Below are positions 53,831 through 62,894 of a DNA stretch of 64,000 nucleotides, piece after piece. Made by a program: the position numbers and the translations under genes. How positions within the stretch are numbered: the stretch's first letter is position 1; the number at the start of each line of letters is the position of its first letter. Under the pieces are notes generated by a model. It was not told the origin of the DNA. It searched no databases and worked only from the letters and a program-made list of their open reading frames with translations. The stretch is from Anabaena subtropica FACHB-260 (lineage in GTDB: Bacteria; Cyanobacteriota; Cyanobacteriia; Cyanobacteriales; Nostocaceae): positions 62,001 to 126,000 of the forward strand of contig NZ_JACJRF010000004.1 of assembly GCF_014697105.1 (NCBI RefSeq), written 5' to 3'.

Positions 53831-55429
53831 TTACTGGATACTGGATGATGAACCAGGAATCTTTACATCTATTGGTGTTACCTGTGTCAAAGGTGGTTGA
53901 ATGGCGGTTTGATTTCCCACTACCAGAGTCACCATATTATCTGGTTTGAGGTATTGCTGTGCTACCCGTTGTACATCATCTGCTGTGGTTGCTGCTACAG
54001 CTTTTTGGGAGCGAAACAAAAAATCAGCCGGATAACCGTAATATTCGTATTCCATCAAGCGGGACAAGGTTTGAGCGGGGTATTGAAAATCGAACACAAG
54101 GGAGTTGAGTGTAGACTCTTTAGCCAAAGCTAGTTCTTCTGGTGTTACTCTTTGCTCTTGGATACGCTTAATTTCACTCTGTAAAGCTTTGATAAACTGC
54201 ACGGTAGCCTCAGAGCGAGTTTGTCCGCCAGCGATGAACAGTCCAGGGTAATCGTAGTTGGGACTCCAAGAAGCTTCTACATCGTAAGTTAACCCTTGAC
54301 GCGATCGCAATTCATTAAATAAACGTCCACCAAACCCATTTAACACCCCATTCAACACACTTAGCGCCCCATAGTCGGGACTATCTAGCCGTCCCCCTAA
54401 ATGTCCCATGCGAATACTACTCTGAGTTAGTTGTGGCTGATTGACAAAAAAGACACCACCTGTATTAGCTGCTGATACCTCTGGGAGTTGGGGTTTAGCG
54501 ATGTTGGGGTTGGGCTGCCAATCGCCTAACTTAGCTTGGATGAGCGATCGCATTTTCTTGGTGTCAAAGTCACCCGCAATGCCCAAAATTATATTATTGG
54601 GGTGGAAATACTGTTGGTAAAAGTTCAGCAAGTCTTCACGAGTAATCCGATCTATCGTTGCGTACTCTGGTGTACGGGCATAGGGGCTATCTTTACCATA
54701 GATTAATTTCAGAAATTCACGAGTAGCGATATTGTTTGGATTGTCATTGCGACGGGTGATATTCTCTTTAATCTGAGTCTTAGTCAAATCTAGCTTTTCC
54801 TGAGCAAACACTGGTTCTCGTAACACCTCAGCAAACAGCCCAAACACTTTGTCTAAATCTTCAGTAAGTGTTCTAAAATCGGCAGCACCAACGGTTTCGC
54901 CAATGCCAGTTTCTACCGCAGCCGCCTGTTGTGACAATATCTCGTTGAGTTCGTCAGGTGAATGCCTCTTAGTTCCCCCAGTTCGCATCACTGTTCCGAC
55001 AATACTAGCTAAACCAACTTTATCTGCTGGTTCCAAGCGATCTCCTGTACGCACTATCGCTGTACCACTCACCAAAGGTAGCTCATGATCCTCCGCCAAA
55101 TAAACAACCATGCCGTTTTCTAAGACAAACCGCTCGTACTTGGGTAGTTTAATCTCAGGTAGTGGAGCAAACTGCAACTCCGTATAATTCTTTGCTGTTG
55201 CCGTCACTGCTAGAGTAAAGTCAAAAGTGCCAATTAAAAAGGCAACAGCAAGACTCAAAGCATAAAACAACTTCTTGCTCTTGTGAATTTTAAACTTTGA
55301 CAGCAGTCTAAAAGGTTGTTTGTGCTGCTCAGAACTTCTCCTGTCGGAAACACTGCGCGTAGCTTGCTTCCCCAGATGAGTAAGGTGATTTTCCATCTGC
55401 TTTTTACTATTCACCTTGTACCAGAGCAT
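53831..55429 (-). CDS. M16 peptidase-family protein lacking the HxxEH motif (non-catalytic partner)
   Basis: M16 fold signatures (FVLENGMVVYLAEDHELPLVSGTAIVRTGDRLEPADKVGLASIVGTVMRTGGT; GFGGRLFNELRSRQGLTYDV), but no HxxEH where expected. Confidence 0.9.
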   Translation of the reverse strand: MLWYKVNSKKQMENHLTHLGKQATRSVSDRRSSEQHKQPFRLLSKFKIHKSKKLFYALSLAVAFLIGTFDFTLAVTATAKNYTELQFAPLPEIKLPKYERFVLENGMVVYLAEDHELPLVSGTAIVRTGDRLEPADKVGLASIVGTVMRTGGTKRHSPDELNEILSQQAAAVETGIGETVGAADFRTLTEDLDKVFGLFAEVLREPVFAQEKLDLTKTQIKENITRRNDNPNNIATREFLKLIYGKDSPYARTPEYATIDRITREDLLNFYQQYFHPNNIILGIAGDFDTKKMRSLIQAKLGDWQPNPNIAKPQLPEVSAANTGGVFFVNQPQLTQSSIRMGHLGGRLDSPDYGALSVLNGVLNGFGGRLFNELRSRQGLTYDVEASWSPNYDYPGLFIAGGQTRSEATVQFIKALQSEIKRIQEQRVTPEELALAKESTLNSLVFDFQYPAQTLSRLMEYEYYGYPADFLFRSQKAVAATTADDVQRVAQQYLKPDNMVTLVVGNQTAIQPPLTQVTPIDVKIPGSSSSIQ

Positions 55430-55485
55430 ATATTTAGTTCCTTTGCATCTTTTGCATTAGCCTGCGGCAAACCCTGCGCGGTTGC

Positions 55486-57129
55486 TTATTCCTCTTGCGA
55501 TAACAGCTTGCCAATTGTGCGATTTTCGGGTGTAAACGTTGCTTTTGCTACTCGTTGAATATCAGCAGGAGTCACTACCGCAATTTCATCCAAATACTTA
55601 AATAAATTCTGCCAAGAGCCAGTTTTTACCTCATATTCCGACAGTAGTCCCGCCATCCCCATATTAGAATTGAGGTTATTTAATAAACCCGCTTTGATTT
55701 GGGTTTTCACACGTTGCAACTCAGTTGCTGAAACAGGCTCTGTCTTCAACTTGTCTATTTCTTTTTGCAAAGCTGTTGCCAACTCATCCACCGTGTGACC
55801 GGAAGCTGTAGGAGCAGAGAAAACTATCAAATTCGGGTATTTGTTGCCTGGCACACTAGTTCCACCACTTACCCCCAGTGCCAACTGCTGCTGTTCCACC
55901 AAAGACTTGTACAATCGGGACGTGGGCCCAACCCATAATAAATAGCCAATGATGTTATAAACTACATCATCTGGATGGGTAACTGCCGGACGGTGATAAC
56001 CTTCAAAGTAAAATGGTTGAGATGGTAGTTGCAAGGTCACTTCCCGCATTTTTGTTTGCGGTGGTTCTGGCGGAATTTGGGAAATTGGTTGTGGTTTGGA
56101 CTGATAACGCCCAAAGTAAATTTGTGCCAGTTTTTTAACCTCAGTCGGGTTGACATCTCCGACAATGGCGATGGTTAAATTGCTGGGTATATAGTGTGTC
56201 TCAAAAAACTTTTGGATATCTTTTGGTGTTAAGTTGCGGATATCTTCTTCATAACCATCTATTGGCCGTCTGTAGGGATGGACTTTGAAAGCAGTATCGA
56301 AAAACTTTTCTTGCATCACGTCAGTGGGGGAGTTTTGATACTGAAGTCGCTCTTCCAAAACGGCATCTTTTTCTTTATAAAACTCGCGTCGAAATTCTGG
56401 TTCTAGAAATCGCTCTGACTCCAGCGACATCCATAGTTCCAACTTGTTAGCAGGAAGGCTGTAAAAATAACGGGTGGCATCTGTAGTAGTTGCAGCATTT
56501 AAATCTGTAGCTCCTGCTTGTCTGGCAATTTGCACAAACTCATTCTGCTTAACGAGTTGACCCGCTTGCAATTTTACTTGCTCAAACTCAGCTTGCAACC
56601 GAGCCACCTCATTTTCTTGACTATCGGCTTCTGCTGCTTTAATTTGAGCATCCAACTGTTCCAAGCGGTCTAGTAGTGGTTTCTCTGCTTGATAGTCTTT
56701 TGTCCCAATGCGTGTCGTGCCTTTAAATGCCATATGCTCAAGAACGTGAGCCATACCAGTTTTCCCATCTGGCTCATCTACTGCACCCACATCCGCATAA
56801 GTGACAAAGGAAACTACTGGTGCTTGATGCCGTTCCAAAACAATAAATTTGAGTCCATTATCGAGGCGAAACTCTGTCACCTCTTTAATCGCCCGATCTA
56901 GATAAGGTTGTATTGAAGTTGGGGCTGGTGCGGTTTGACTTTTGCTTCTTGGCAGTAGTTGTTGGAGAGGCGATGCTGTATGAGGTTGAGCTATGGTGAT
57001 TTGTGGTATCAGTCCCCAAGATAGAATTGTTAACATCATCAAGATTGCAAACAGCCGACGCAATCTGATAGATACAGCAATTGCACAGCCTGAACTAGGA
57101 ATCAGGCGTTTCAGCTTAGATAACAGCAT
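55486..57129 (-). CDS. M16 family zinc peptidase (catalytic)
   Basis: FRLDNGLKFIVLERHQAPVVSFVTYADVGAVDEPDGKTGMAHVLEHMAFKGT (HVLEH inverted zinc motif). Confidence 0.93.
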   Translation of the reverse strand: MLLSKLKRLIPSSGCAIAVSIRLRRLFAILMMLTILSWGLIPQITIAQPHTASPLQQLLPRSKSQTAPAPTSIQPYLDRAIKEVTEFRLDNGLKFIVLERHQAPVVSFVTYADVGAVDEPDGKTGMAHVLEHMAFKGTTRIGTKDYQAEKPLLDRLEQLDAQIKAAEADSQENEVARLQAEFEQVKLQAGQLVKQNEFVQIARQAGATDLNAATTTDATRYFYSLPANKLELWMSLESERFLEPEFRREFYKEKDAVLEERLQYQNSPTDVMQEKFFDTAFKVHPYRRPIDGYEEDIRNLTPKDIQKFFETHYIPSNLTIAIVGDVNPTEVKKLAQIYFGRYQSKPQPISQIPPEPPQTKMREVTLQLPSQPFYFEGYHRPAVTHPDDVVYNIIGYLLWVGPTSRLYKSLVEQQQLALGVSGGTSVPGNKYPNLIVFSAPTASGHTVDELATALQKEIDKLKTEPVSATELQRVKTQIKAGLLNNLNSNMGMAGLLSEYEVKTGSWQNLFKYLDEIAVVTPADIQRVAKATFTPENRTIGKLLSQEE

Positions 57130-57375
57130 ATAACTTTTATCCCGCTATTTTGGTAGTAGCAGTTTGACTAAGCTAATCAGCATTTAACCGGGATTTTTTG
57201 AGTTGGCAAAAATTTAGCAGTCAGTAACCAGCAGAGTACCTGCACTCTAAGATTGGAAACTTCAAATTAAAAGTGTAGATATACCCCTTACTATATCCAT
57301 CCCCCAAATGCAGTATGCTTGTGGGCTAGTGCTTTGCTTTTTATACGCCTGTAGATAGCTGCAATTTTGCACCAA

Positions 57376-57492
57376 CATCATCCTCTCGATTGTAAGATAC
57401 TTAATTGCTTCTCCTACGTGGTGATTTTGCAGGCTATCTTCTCCTGCTAAGTCTGCGATAGTGCGTGCAACTTTGAGGATGCGATCGCCTGG
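57376..57492 (-). pseudogene. Remnant of a second ComM/YifB C-terminus
   Basis: Minus-strand reading [40 protein letters not shown] aligns with ComM [41 protein letters not shown] (46489..48018). No larger ORF present. Confidence 0.85.
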
Positions 57493-57537
57493 TTTTTTGG
57501 ATTTAAGGGACTTCCGGATAAAAAAATATCCAATTAG

Positions 57538-57602
57538 GTTGGGTGCGTCAGTGTAAGAAAACCTATCTGTACCAAGAAATTATTCATACTGACGCACCCA
57601 AC
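57538..57602. repeat. Small inverted-repeat element
   Basis: Exact 15-bp arms GTTGGGTGCGTCAGT (57538-57552) / ACTGACGCACCCAAC (57588-57602). Confidence 0.9.
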
Positions 57603-57653
57603 TAACTACACCCCACACCCGCCCCAACGGGGCTTGGTCAGTTGTCACCACTC

Positions 57654-57751
57654 ATCACTCATCACTCATCACTCATCACTCATCACTCATCACTCATCAC
57701 TCATCACTCATTACTCATTACTCATTACTCATTACTCATTACTCTCTACTC
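57654..57751. repeat. Heptanucleotide tandem repeat (STRR-type)
   Basis: 8 x ATCACTC, then 5 x ATTACTC, then TCTACTC; contiguous 7-bp period reaching into the stop codon of the TPR gene. Confidence 0.95.
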
Positions 57752-59563
57752 AAGTCCAGCAATGATTTCCAGTATTTGTTGATAATTTTGTGTATTGCCC
57801 TCTTGAGAATAAAGATCAGCAGATTTCTGGAAATCAGCGATCGCTGCTGGATAGTCTCCTCGATTGCGGAGAATATCGGCACGTAAGAGGTAAGCTGAAG
57901 CCCAATGAGGTTGAAACTTGAGGGCTTGGTTTAAGTCAGCTAGTGCTTCTTCCAAGTATCCTAAGAGTAAATAGCTACGACCTCGATTGTACCAATCTTC
58001 AGCATAACCAGGGTTGAGGGCAATTGCTTCGGTGTAATCTGCTATTGCTCCTTGATAGTCTTGTAAGGCATAGCGGGCATGGGCGCGATCGCTGTAATAT
58101 CTGGCTGATTCAGGATGCAGTTGCAAAGCTTGGGTATAATCGGCGATCGCACTGCGATAATTTTGTTGATCGTAGTGTAGTGAACCTCGATTATAGTGGG
58201 CTTCGCTGAGTTGGGGATTGATTGTCAAAGCTTGATTGTAGTCTGTTAAGGCTCCCTTGCTGTCTCCCAACTGGCGACGGGCATTGCCTCGATTGCAGTA
58301 AGCTGGGGCAAAATCCGGCGATATACGGATACTCTGTGTATAATCTGCTATTGCTCCGATCAAATCTCGCAAGGCTTCATGGGCAATGGCTCGACCGTAG
58401 TAAGCTTCAGCAATATTAGGATTTATCTGTAATGCCTGATTGTAATCGGTAATGGCTCCGCGATAATCACCTAGACAACGACGGGCTGTTGCGCGATCGC
58501 AATATCCTGCGGCAAAATTCGGTTGCAGTTCTAATAAGCGATGACTATCTGCCAAGGCGCTGGGATAGTCTCCTAGTTGGCGGTGGACATTGGCTCGCAC
58601 ACCGTAGACTACAGCTAATTCAGGATCTATTTGTAGTGCTTGTTTATAGTCTGCCAAGGCGCTCTGATAGTCTTGCCAAGCTTCGTGAATTAGTCCCCGT
58701 TGATAATAGGCTTGGGCATCTTTGGGGTTAAATTTTAAGACTTGGTTGAAATCACCAAAGGCTTGTTGATAGTCGTTGAGGTAAAAACTAATGAGACCAC
58801 GATTATAATATGCGCCTACTTGGTGAGGATTAATTTCTAGTGTGCGGTTGTAATCGGCAATTGCTTTTTGATACGCTCCCAAGGCATAGTGAGCATTACC
58901 TCGGTTTTGGTAAGCTTCTGCTAAGTTGGGGTCTAATTGCACTGCTCGTTCGTGATCCGCGATCGCCTGCCGATACTCTCCCAAGTTATAGTAAATATTA
59001 CCGCGAATGCTGTAGGCGGCGGCAAAGTAAGGATGCCATTGCAAGGCTTGCTGCAAATCTATAATCGCTTCTTGATAATTGCCGCGATCGCCATTATTTA
59101 CACCCCGGTAATAATAGGCTTGAGCAATATCTTCATTAATATTACTGGCTAATAGAGGATCAAACTCAATGGTGCTGATATAGTCGGCAATTGCTTGATC
59201 GTAGTCTCCTTGAGCTAAGTAGGCATTACCTCGACAATAATAATATTCTGCGAATGTAGGATTTATTTGTAATGCTTGATTATAATCAGCGATCGCTGCT
59301 GCAAACTCTGCTAGACAGTAACGAGCATTTCCCCGATGATAGTAGGCTTCGGCATATTTGGCATTAATTTCTACTGCCAGATTAAAAAAGGCGATCGCCC
59401 CTTGATAATCTTTCAGTTCACGGCTAAAAGTAATGCCTCGCTTACAATAATTTTCTGCATCAGTCTTACGATTGGCTGGCTTAGTGCCACCAGTGACTGT
59501 TTTTTGATATTCTCTTGACAAAGTATCGGGTAATCCCTGGTTAAAAAAATAGTCAGCATTCAT
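57746..59563 (-). CDS. TPR-repeat protein
   Basis: Many tandem 34-residue TPR units (AYYNRGxxxxxLGDYQxAIADYNQALQINP). Confidence 0.95.
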   Translation of the reverse strand: MNADYFFNQGLPDTLSREYQKTVTGGTKPANRKTDAENYCKRGITFSRELKDYQGAIAFFNLAVEINAKYAEAYYHRGNARYCLAEFAAAIADYNQALQINPTFAEYYYCRGNAYLAQGDYDQAIADYISTIEFDPLLASNINEDIAQAYYYRGVNNGDRGNYQEAIIDLQQALQWHPYFAAAYSIRGNIYYNLGEYRQAIADHERAVQLDPNLAEAYQNRGNAHYALGAYQKAIADYNRTLEINPHQVGAYYNRGLISFYLNDYQQAFGDFNQVLKFNPKDAQAYYQRGLIHEAWQDYQSALADYKQALQIDPELAVVYGVRANVHRQLGDYPSALADSHRLLELQPNFAAGYCDRATARRCLGDYRGAITDYNQALQINPNIAEAYYGRAIAHEALRDLIGAIADYTQSIRISPDFAPAYCNRGNARRQLGDSKGALTDYNQALTINPQLSEAHYNRGSLHYDQQNYRSAIADYTQALQLHPESARYYSDRAHARYALQDYQGAIADYTEAIALNPGYAEDWYNRGRSYLLLGYLEEALADLNQALKFQPHWASAYLLRADILRNRGDYPAAIADFQKSADLYSQEGNTQNYQQILEIIAGLE

Positions 59564-59851
59564 CTATTTTTTCGTGTTATTACACTCCATTAAAACTATG
59601 ATGTAGGCATGAATTGCCCCAGCTACTAGTTGGAGTAGTTTAAACATCATTACTAATAGAGTAGGATATTTGTCTTAATTAAACAATTGAGTTAACCATA
59701 AGATATACATCTAGCTGTTGTTAAAGCAGTGTTTATCTCATTCTATTGCAATATATGAAGATACCCTAAATCCAGCTATTATCCAAATATACGTGGAAGA
59801 TACAACTTTTCTCCGACCTATGGGACTAGATGCGTGCGACAGAGAGGGCAA

Positions 59852-60047
59852 TATGTACAGCAAAGACGACATCCAAGCCATGCTAGATAGCATGAATGTG
59901 TCAGACGTGCTAAAGATTATGTCGCAAATTTGTTATGAAAAAGCAGAAAATCTGCGCTCTGACTGGCAAGACATAGAAACAGCCAGAGCCTGGGAAAAAG
60001 TTGGTAGAGCAGTCGGCAAAATAAAAATCAAAACTGAGCTATATTAA
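59852..60047 (+). CDS. Small conserved-looking cyanobacterial protein of unknown function
   Basis: Listed ORF 59718..60047; likely start MYSKDDIQAMLDSMNVSDVLKIMSQICYEKAENL... at 59852. Confidence 0.55.
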
Positions 60048-60210
60048 GTAGCTAGTAACTGGCTACTTAGTAGCTACTTAAGTATATACTTATAAATCCT
60101 ATGTTCAGAGAATAGTTCACAGGATTTTTAAATACTTAGGGGTGAATTCTTTAAATAGAATAGTCAATAGTCAACAGTCAATAGTTATGAACCAAAAATT
60201 AGGGTTTTGA

Positions 60211-60753
60211 CTATGGATTATGGACTATGGACTTTTTCACGTAGTCAACGACTGAAGATATCAATTTGCCTTCTAATTGAGTAACAATAGCGCGGTCTGA
60301 TTCTGACCAAACACGACTTTCAGCAAACACACAAGGCTGCAAAACTCCCCAAAGTTGACCATTGTGACATAGGTGAGCATGAATCAGCGCTCGATGACCA
60401 AAGTTTTGGCTCTCAAACTCTTTATTCACAACTGTGGGATCTGCGGTTTCCACATCTTCGACATAAATAGAAGGAGCAGTCCGCAGTGCAGCTGCAAACA
60501 TAGGGTCTACTTGTGGTAGTGATGCTGGTTCTAATTCCCACTCAGAGTTGCCAATATCGGGAATATCGGGATTGCGCCGCCAGCAGTGAGTAATTTTGCC
60601 AAACTTAGTTTGAGGATTTCGCAGGTATAAAAAACAGCGATCGCACTTTAATACTTGCCCAAGTATAGGCAGCAAAGCAGAAAATAAAGCATCCGGCTCA
60701 CTGTATTTATTGAGAACACTTTGGATAGTTCTGGGTAGAGCTTGGTCAGTCAT
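60211..60753 (-). CDS. GAF-domain protein
   Basis: LLPILGQVLKCDRCFLYLRNPQTKFGKITHCWRR ... SIYVEDVETADP ... ALIHAHLCHNGQLWGVLQPC. Start MTDQALPRT (about 60753) likely. Confidence 0.85.
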   Translation of the reverse strand: MTDQALPRTIQSVLNKYSEPDALFSALLPILGQVLKCDRCFLYLRNPQTKFGKITHCWRRNPDIPDIGNSEWELEPASLPQVDPMFAAALRTAPSIYVEDVETADPTVVNKEFESQNFGHRALIHAHLCHNGQLWGVLQPCVFAESRVWSESDRAIVTQLEGKLISSVVDYVKKSIVHNP

Positions 60754-60926
60754 GGGAATACAAGTTAAGTTCTGGAATATCTTCTCAATAACCAAGAATG
60801 AAACACATCGACCCCGCGATACAGACATAACGGTTATATTTACTAGATTCCATTCATGACAATAACCGCTATGCTTAAACTATATATTTGTGAAATTATC
60901 TCAAATATGCTATTTAATGCTTAGAG

Positions 60927-62237
60927 GTGACTATGCTCATAGAGTTTAGTATTGGTAATTACAGATCATTTAAGGATAAAGTTACCTTTAGTATGGTGGC
61001 AGCTAATATTGTTGCCAAAGAAAAGCAACTTGATGAAAACAATGTTTTTACAGTTGATGATGAACTGAAATTACTTAAAAGTGCTGCAATTTATGGTGCT
61101 AATGCTAGTGGTAAAAGTAATATAGCAAAAGCTCTCAGCTTTATGAAGTGGTTTATGATCAACTCTTCTAAAGAAACTCAAAGTACAGAGAAAATAGGAA
61201 CTGAGCCATTTAACTTAAGTACGGAAACTGAGACAAAACCCTCTCTATTCGAAATTGTATTTATATTAGAAGGTAAAAAGTATAGATATGGGTTTGAAGC
61301 TAATGAAGAAAGAGTATTTTCAGAGTGGTTATTCTATGTTCCTAAAACAAGAGAGACTCGTCTATTTGAACGTACTAATGATGGAGATTCTGACAAAATT
61401 AATCTATCTCAAACCTTCAAAGGTGAGGGTATTCATCCCAAAACTAGACGCAATGCGCTTTTTTTATCAGTAGCTGCTCAATTTAATGTTAAGATTGCCG
61501 AACAAATTTTAGATTGGCTAACAAGAAAAATAAAAGTAATTTCTGGTTTAAATGATAGAGGTTACTTAGATTATACAGTAAAATGTTTAGCAGAAGATAG
61601 TGATAATAGAAAAGATATTATTAATCTCATCAAGCAATTAGAACTAGGTATTAGTGAAATAAAATTAGAAGAGATGGAAATTACTCCTGATTCTGTTATT
61701 ACAGAAATACCAAATGAACTTAAAAGTTTACTTTTTCCAACTGGAGTTTTCAAAAAAACTGCTATTAACACTCTACATAAAAAATTCGATAAAGAGGGTA
61801 AATATGTTTCTATGGAGCTATTTGATCTTAAAGGACAAGAATCTGAAGGCACTCAAAAGATAGTTGCTATTGCAGGTCCATTAATAGATACTCTCAAGAA
61901 CGGGAAAGTTTTGATATTTGACGAATTTGATGCAAGACTTCACCCCCTTATCAGCCGGGCTATTGTTGAATTATTTAATTCTCAAGAGACTAATCGTAAT
62001 AATGCACAACTAATATTTATGACCCATGATACCAACTTGTTGAGTAACAAACTTTTTCGCAGAGACCAGCTTTGGTTTACAGAAAAAAACAAATATGGTG
62101 CTACAGATTTATATTCTTTGGTTGAATATAAGATACGCAATGATGCCTTATTTGAGAGTGATTATATTAAAGGCAAATATGGCGCAATTCCATTTATTGG
62201 TGACTTAAGCCAAATTATCAGTGAGTCTGATGCCTAA
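60927..62237 (+). CDS. AAA15-family ATPase, RloA/AbiLi-like
   Basis: IEFSIGNYRSFKDKVTFSMVAANI; Walker A AAIYGANASGKSNIAKALSFM; Walker B-like GKVLIFDEFDARLHPLISRAIVELF; IFMTHDTNLLS. Confidence 0.93.
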   Translation: MTMLIEFSIGNYRSFKDKVTFSMVAANIVAKEKQLDENNVFTVDDELKLLKSAAIYGANASGKSNIAKALSFMKWFMINSSKETQSTEKIGTEPFNLSTETETKPSLFEIVFILEGKKYRYGFEANEERVFSEWLFYVPKTRETRLFERTNDGDSDKINLSQTFKGEGIHPKTRRNALFLSVAAQFNVKIAEQILDWLTRKIKVISGLNDRGYLDYTVKCLAEDSDNRKDIINLIKQLELGISEIKLEEMEITPDSVITEIPNELKSLLFPTGVFKKTAINTLHKKFDKEGKYVSMELFDLKGQESEGTQKIVAIAGPLIDTLKNGKVLIFDEFDARLHPLISRAIVELFNSQETNRNNAQLIFMTHDTNLLSNKLFRRDQLWFTEKNKYGATDLYSLVEYKIRNDALFESDYIKGKYGAIPFIGDLSQIISESDA

Positions 62238-62838
62238 AAATAATTCAAGGCGAGGATCGTCGCGTGGTTATGCTGAGAGAACAGTTGCAACCAGGGAAAT
62301 TAGACAAAGATTTTTAATTATTTGTGAAGGTGGTACAACGGAGCCAAATTATTTCAAAAGCTTTCGTGTCCCTAAAGATGTGATAGATGTTAGAGGGTTA
62401 GGGTTTGATCCAAGTAAATTAATTGAAACAGCAAAAAAATTAAAAACTCAAGAAGATTACGATCAAGTTTGGTGTGTATTTGATCGTGATGATTGGACTA
62501 AACAAAATTTTAATAATGCTTTTGCAAATGCTGAAAGAGAAGGAATTAAAGTCGCTTACTCTAATGAAGCTTTTGAATTATGGTATGTGTTGCACTTTGA
62601 ATTTCTTAATACTGGAATTCTCCGCAGCGATTATATTGATAAGTTGGATAGATTTCTGGGAAAAAAGTATAAAAAAAATAGCCCAACAATTTATGAAGAG
62701 ATAGAGAATAAACAAGCAAATGCTATCAAAAACGCTAAAAATCTTCTCAAGCAGTATGAACCTATTAATCCAGAAACAGATAATCCTTCAACAACAGTAC
62801 ATCTTTTAGTTGAAGAGTTAAATAAATTTATTAGATGA
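62230..62838 (+). CDS. RloB-like protein (toprim-like fold), partner of the AAA15 ATPase
   Basis: RFLIICEGGTTEPNYFKSF, VWCVFDRDDW, VAYSNEAFELWYVLHFEF. ATG at 62230 overlaps the upstream stop (ATGCCTAA). Confidence 0.9.
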   Translation: MPKNNSRRGSSRGYAERTVATREIRQRFLIICEGGTTEPNYFKSFRVPKDVIDVRGLGFDPSKLIETAKKLKTQEDYDQVWCVFDRDDWTKQNFNNAFANAEREGIKVAYSNEAFELWYVLHFEFLNTGILRSDYIDKLDRFLGKKYKKNSPTIYEEIENKQANAIKNAKNLLKQYEPINPETDNPSTTVHLLVEELNKFIR

Positions 62839-62894
62839 TATTTGATAATAGTGCTGTTTTGATTGGAGGGTGGGCATCGCCCACCACCAAATGA

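Noticed and set aside
58024-59152. Plus-strand ORFs within the TPR gene
   Set aside because: Periodic antisense readings of TPR repeats, not independent genes.
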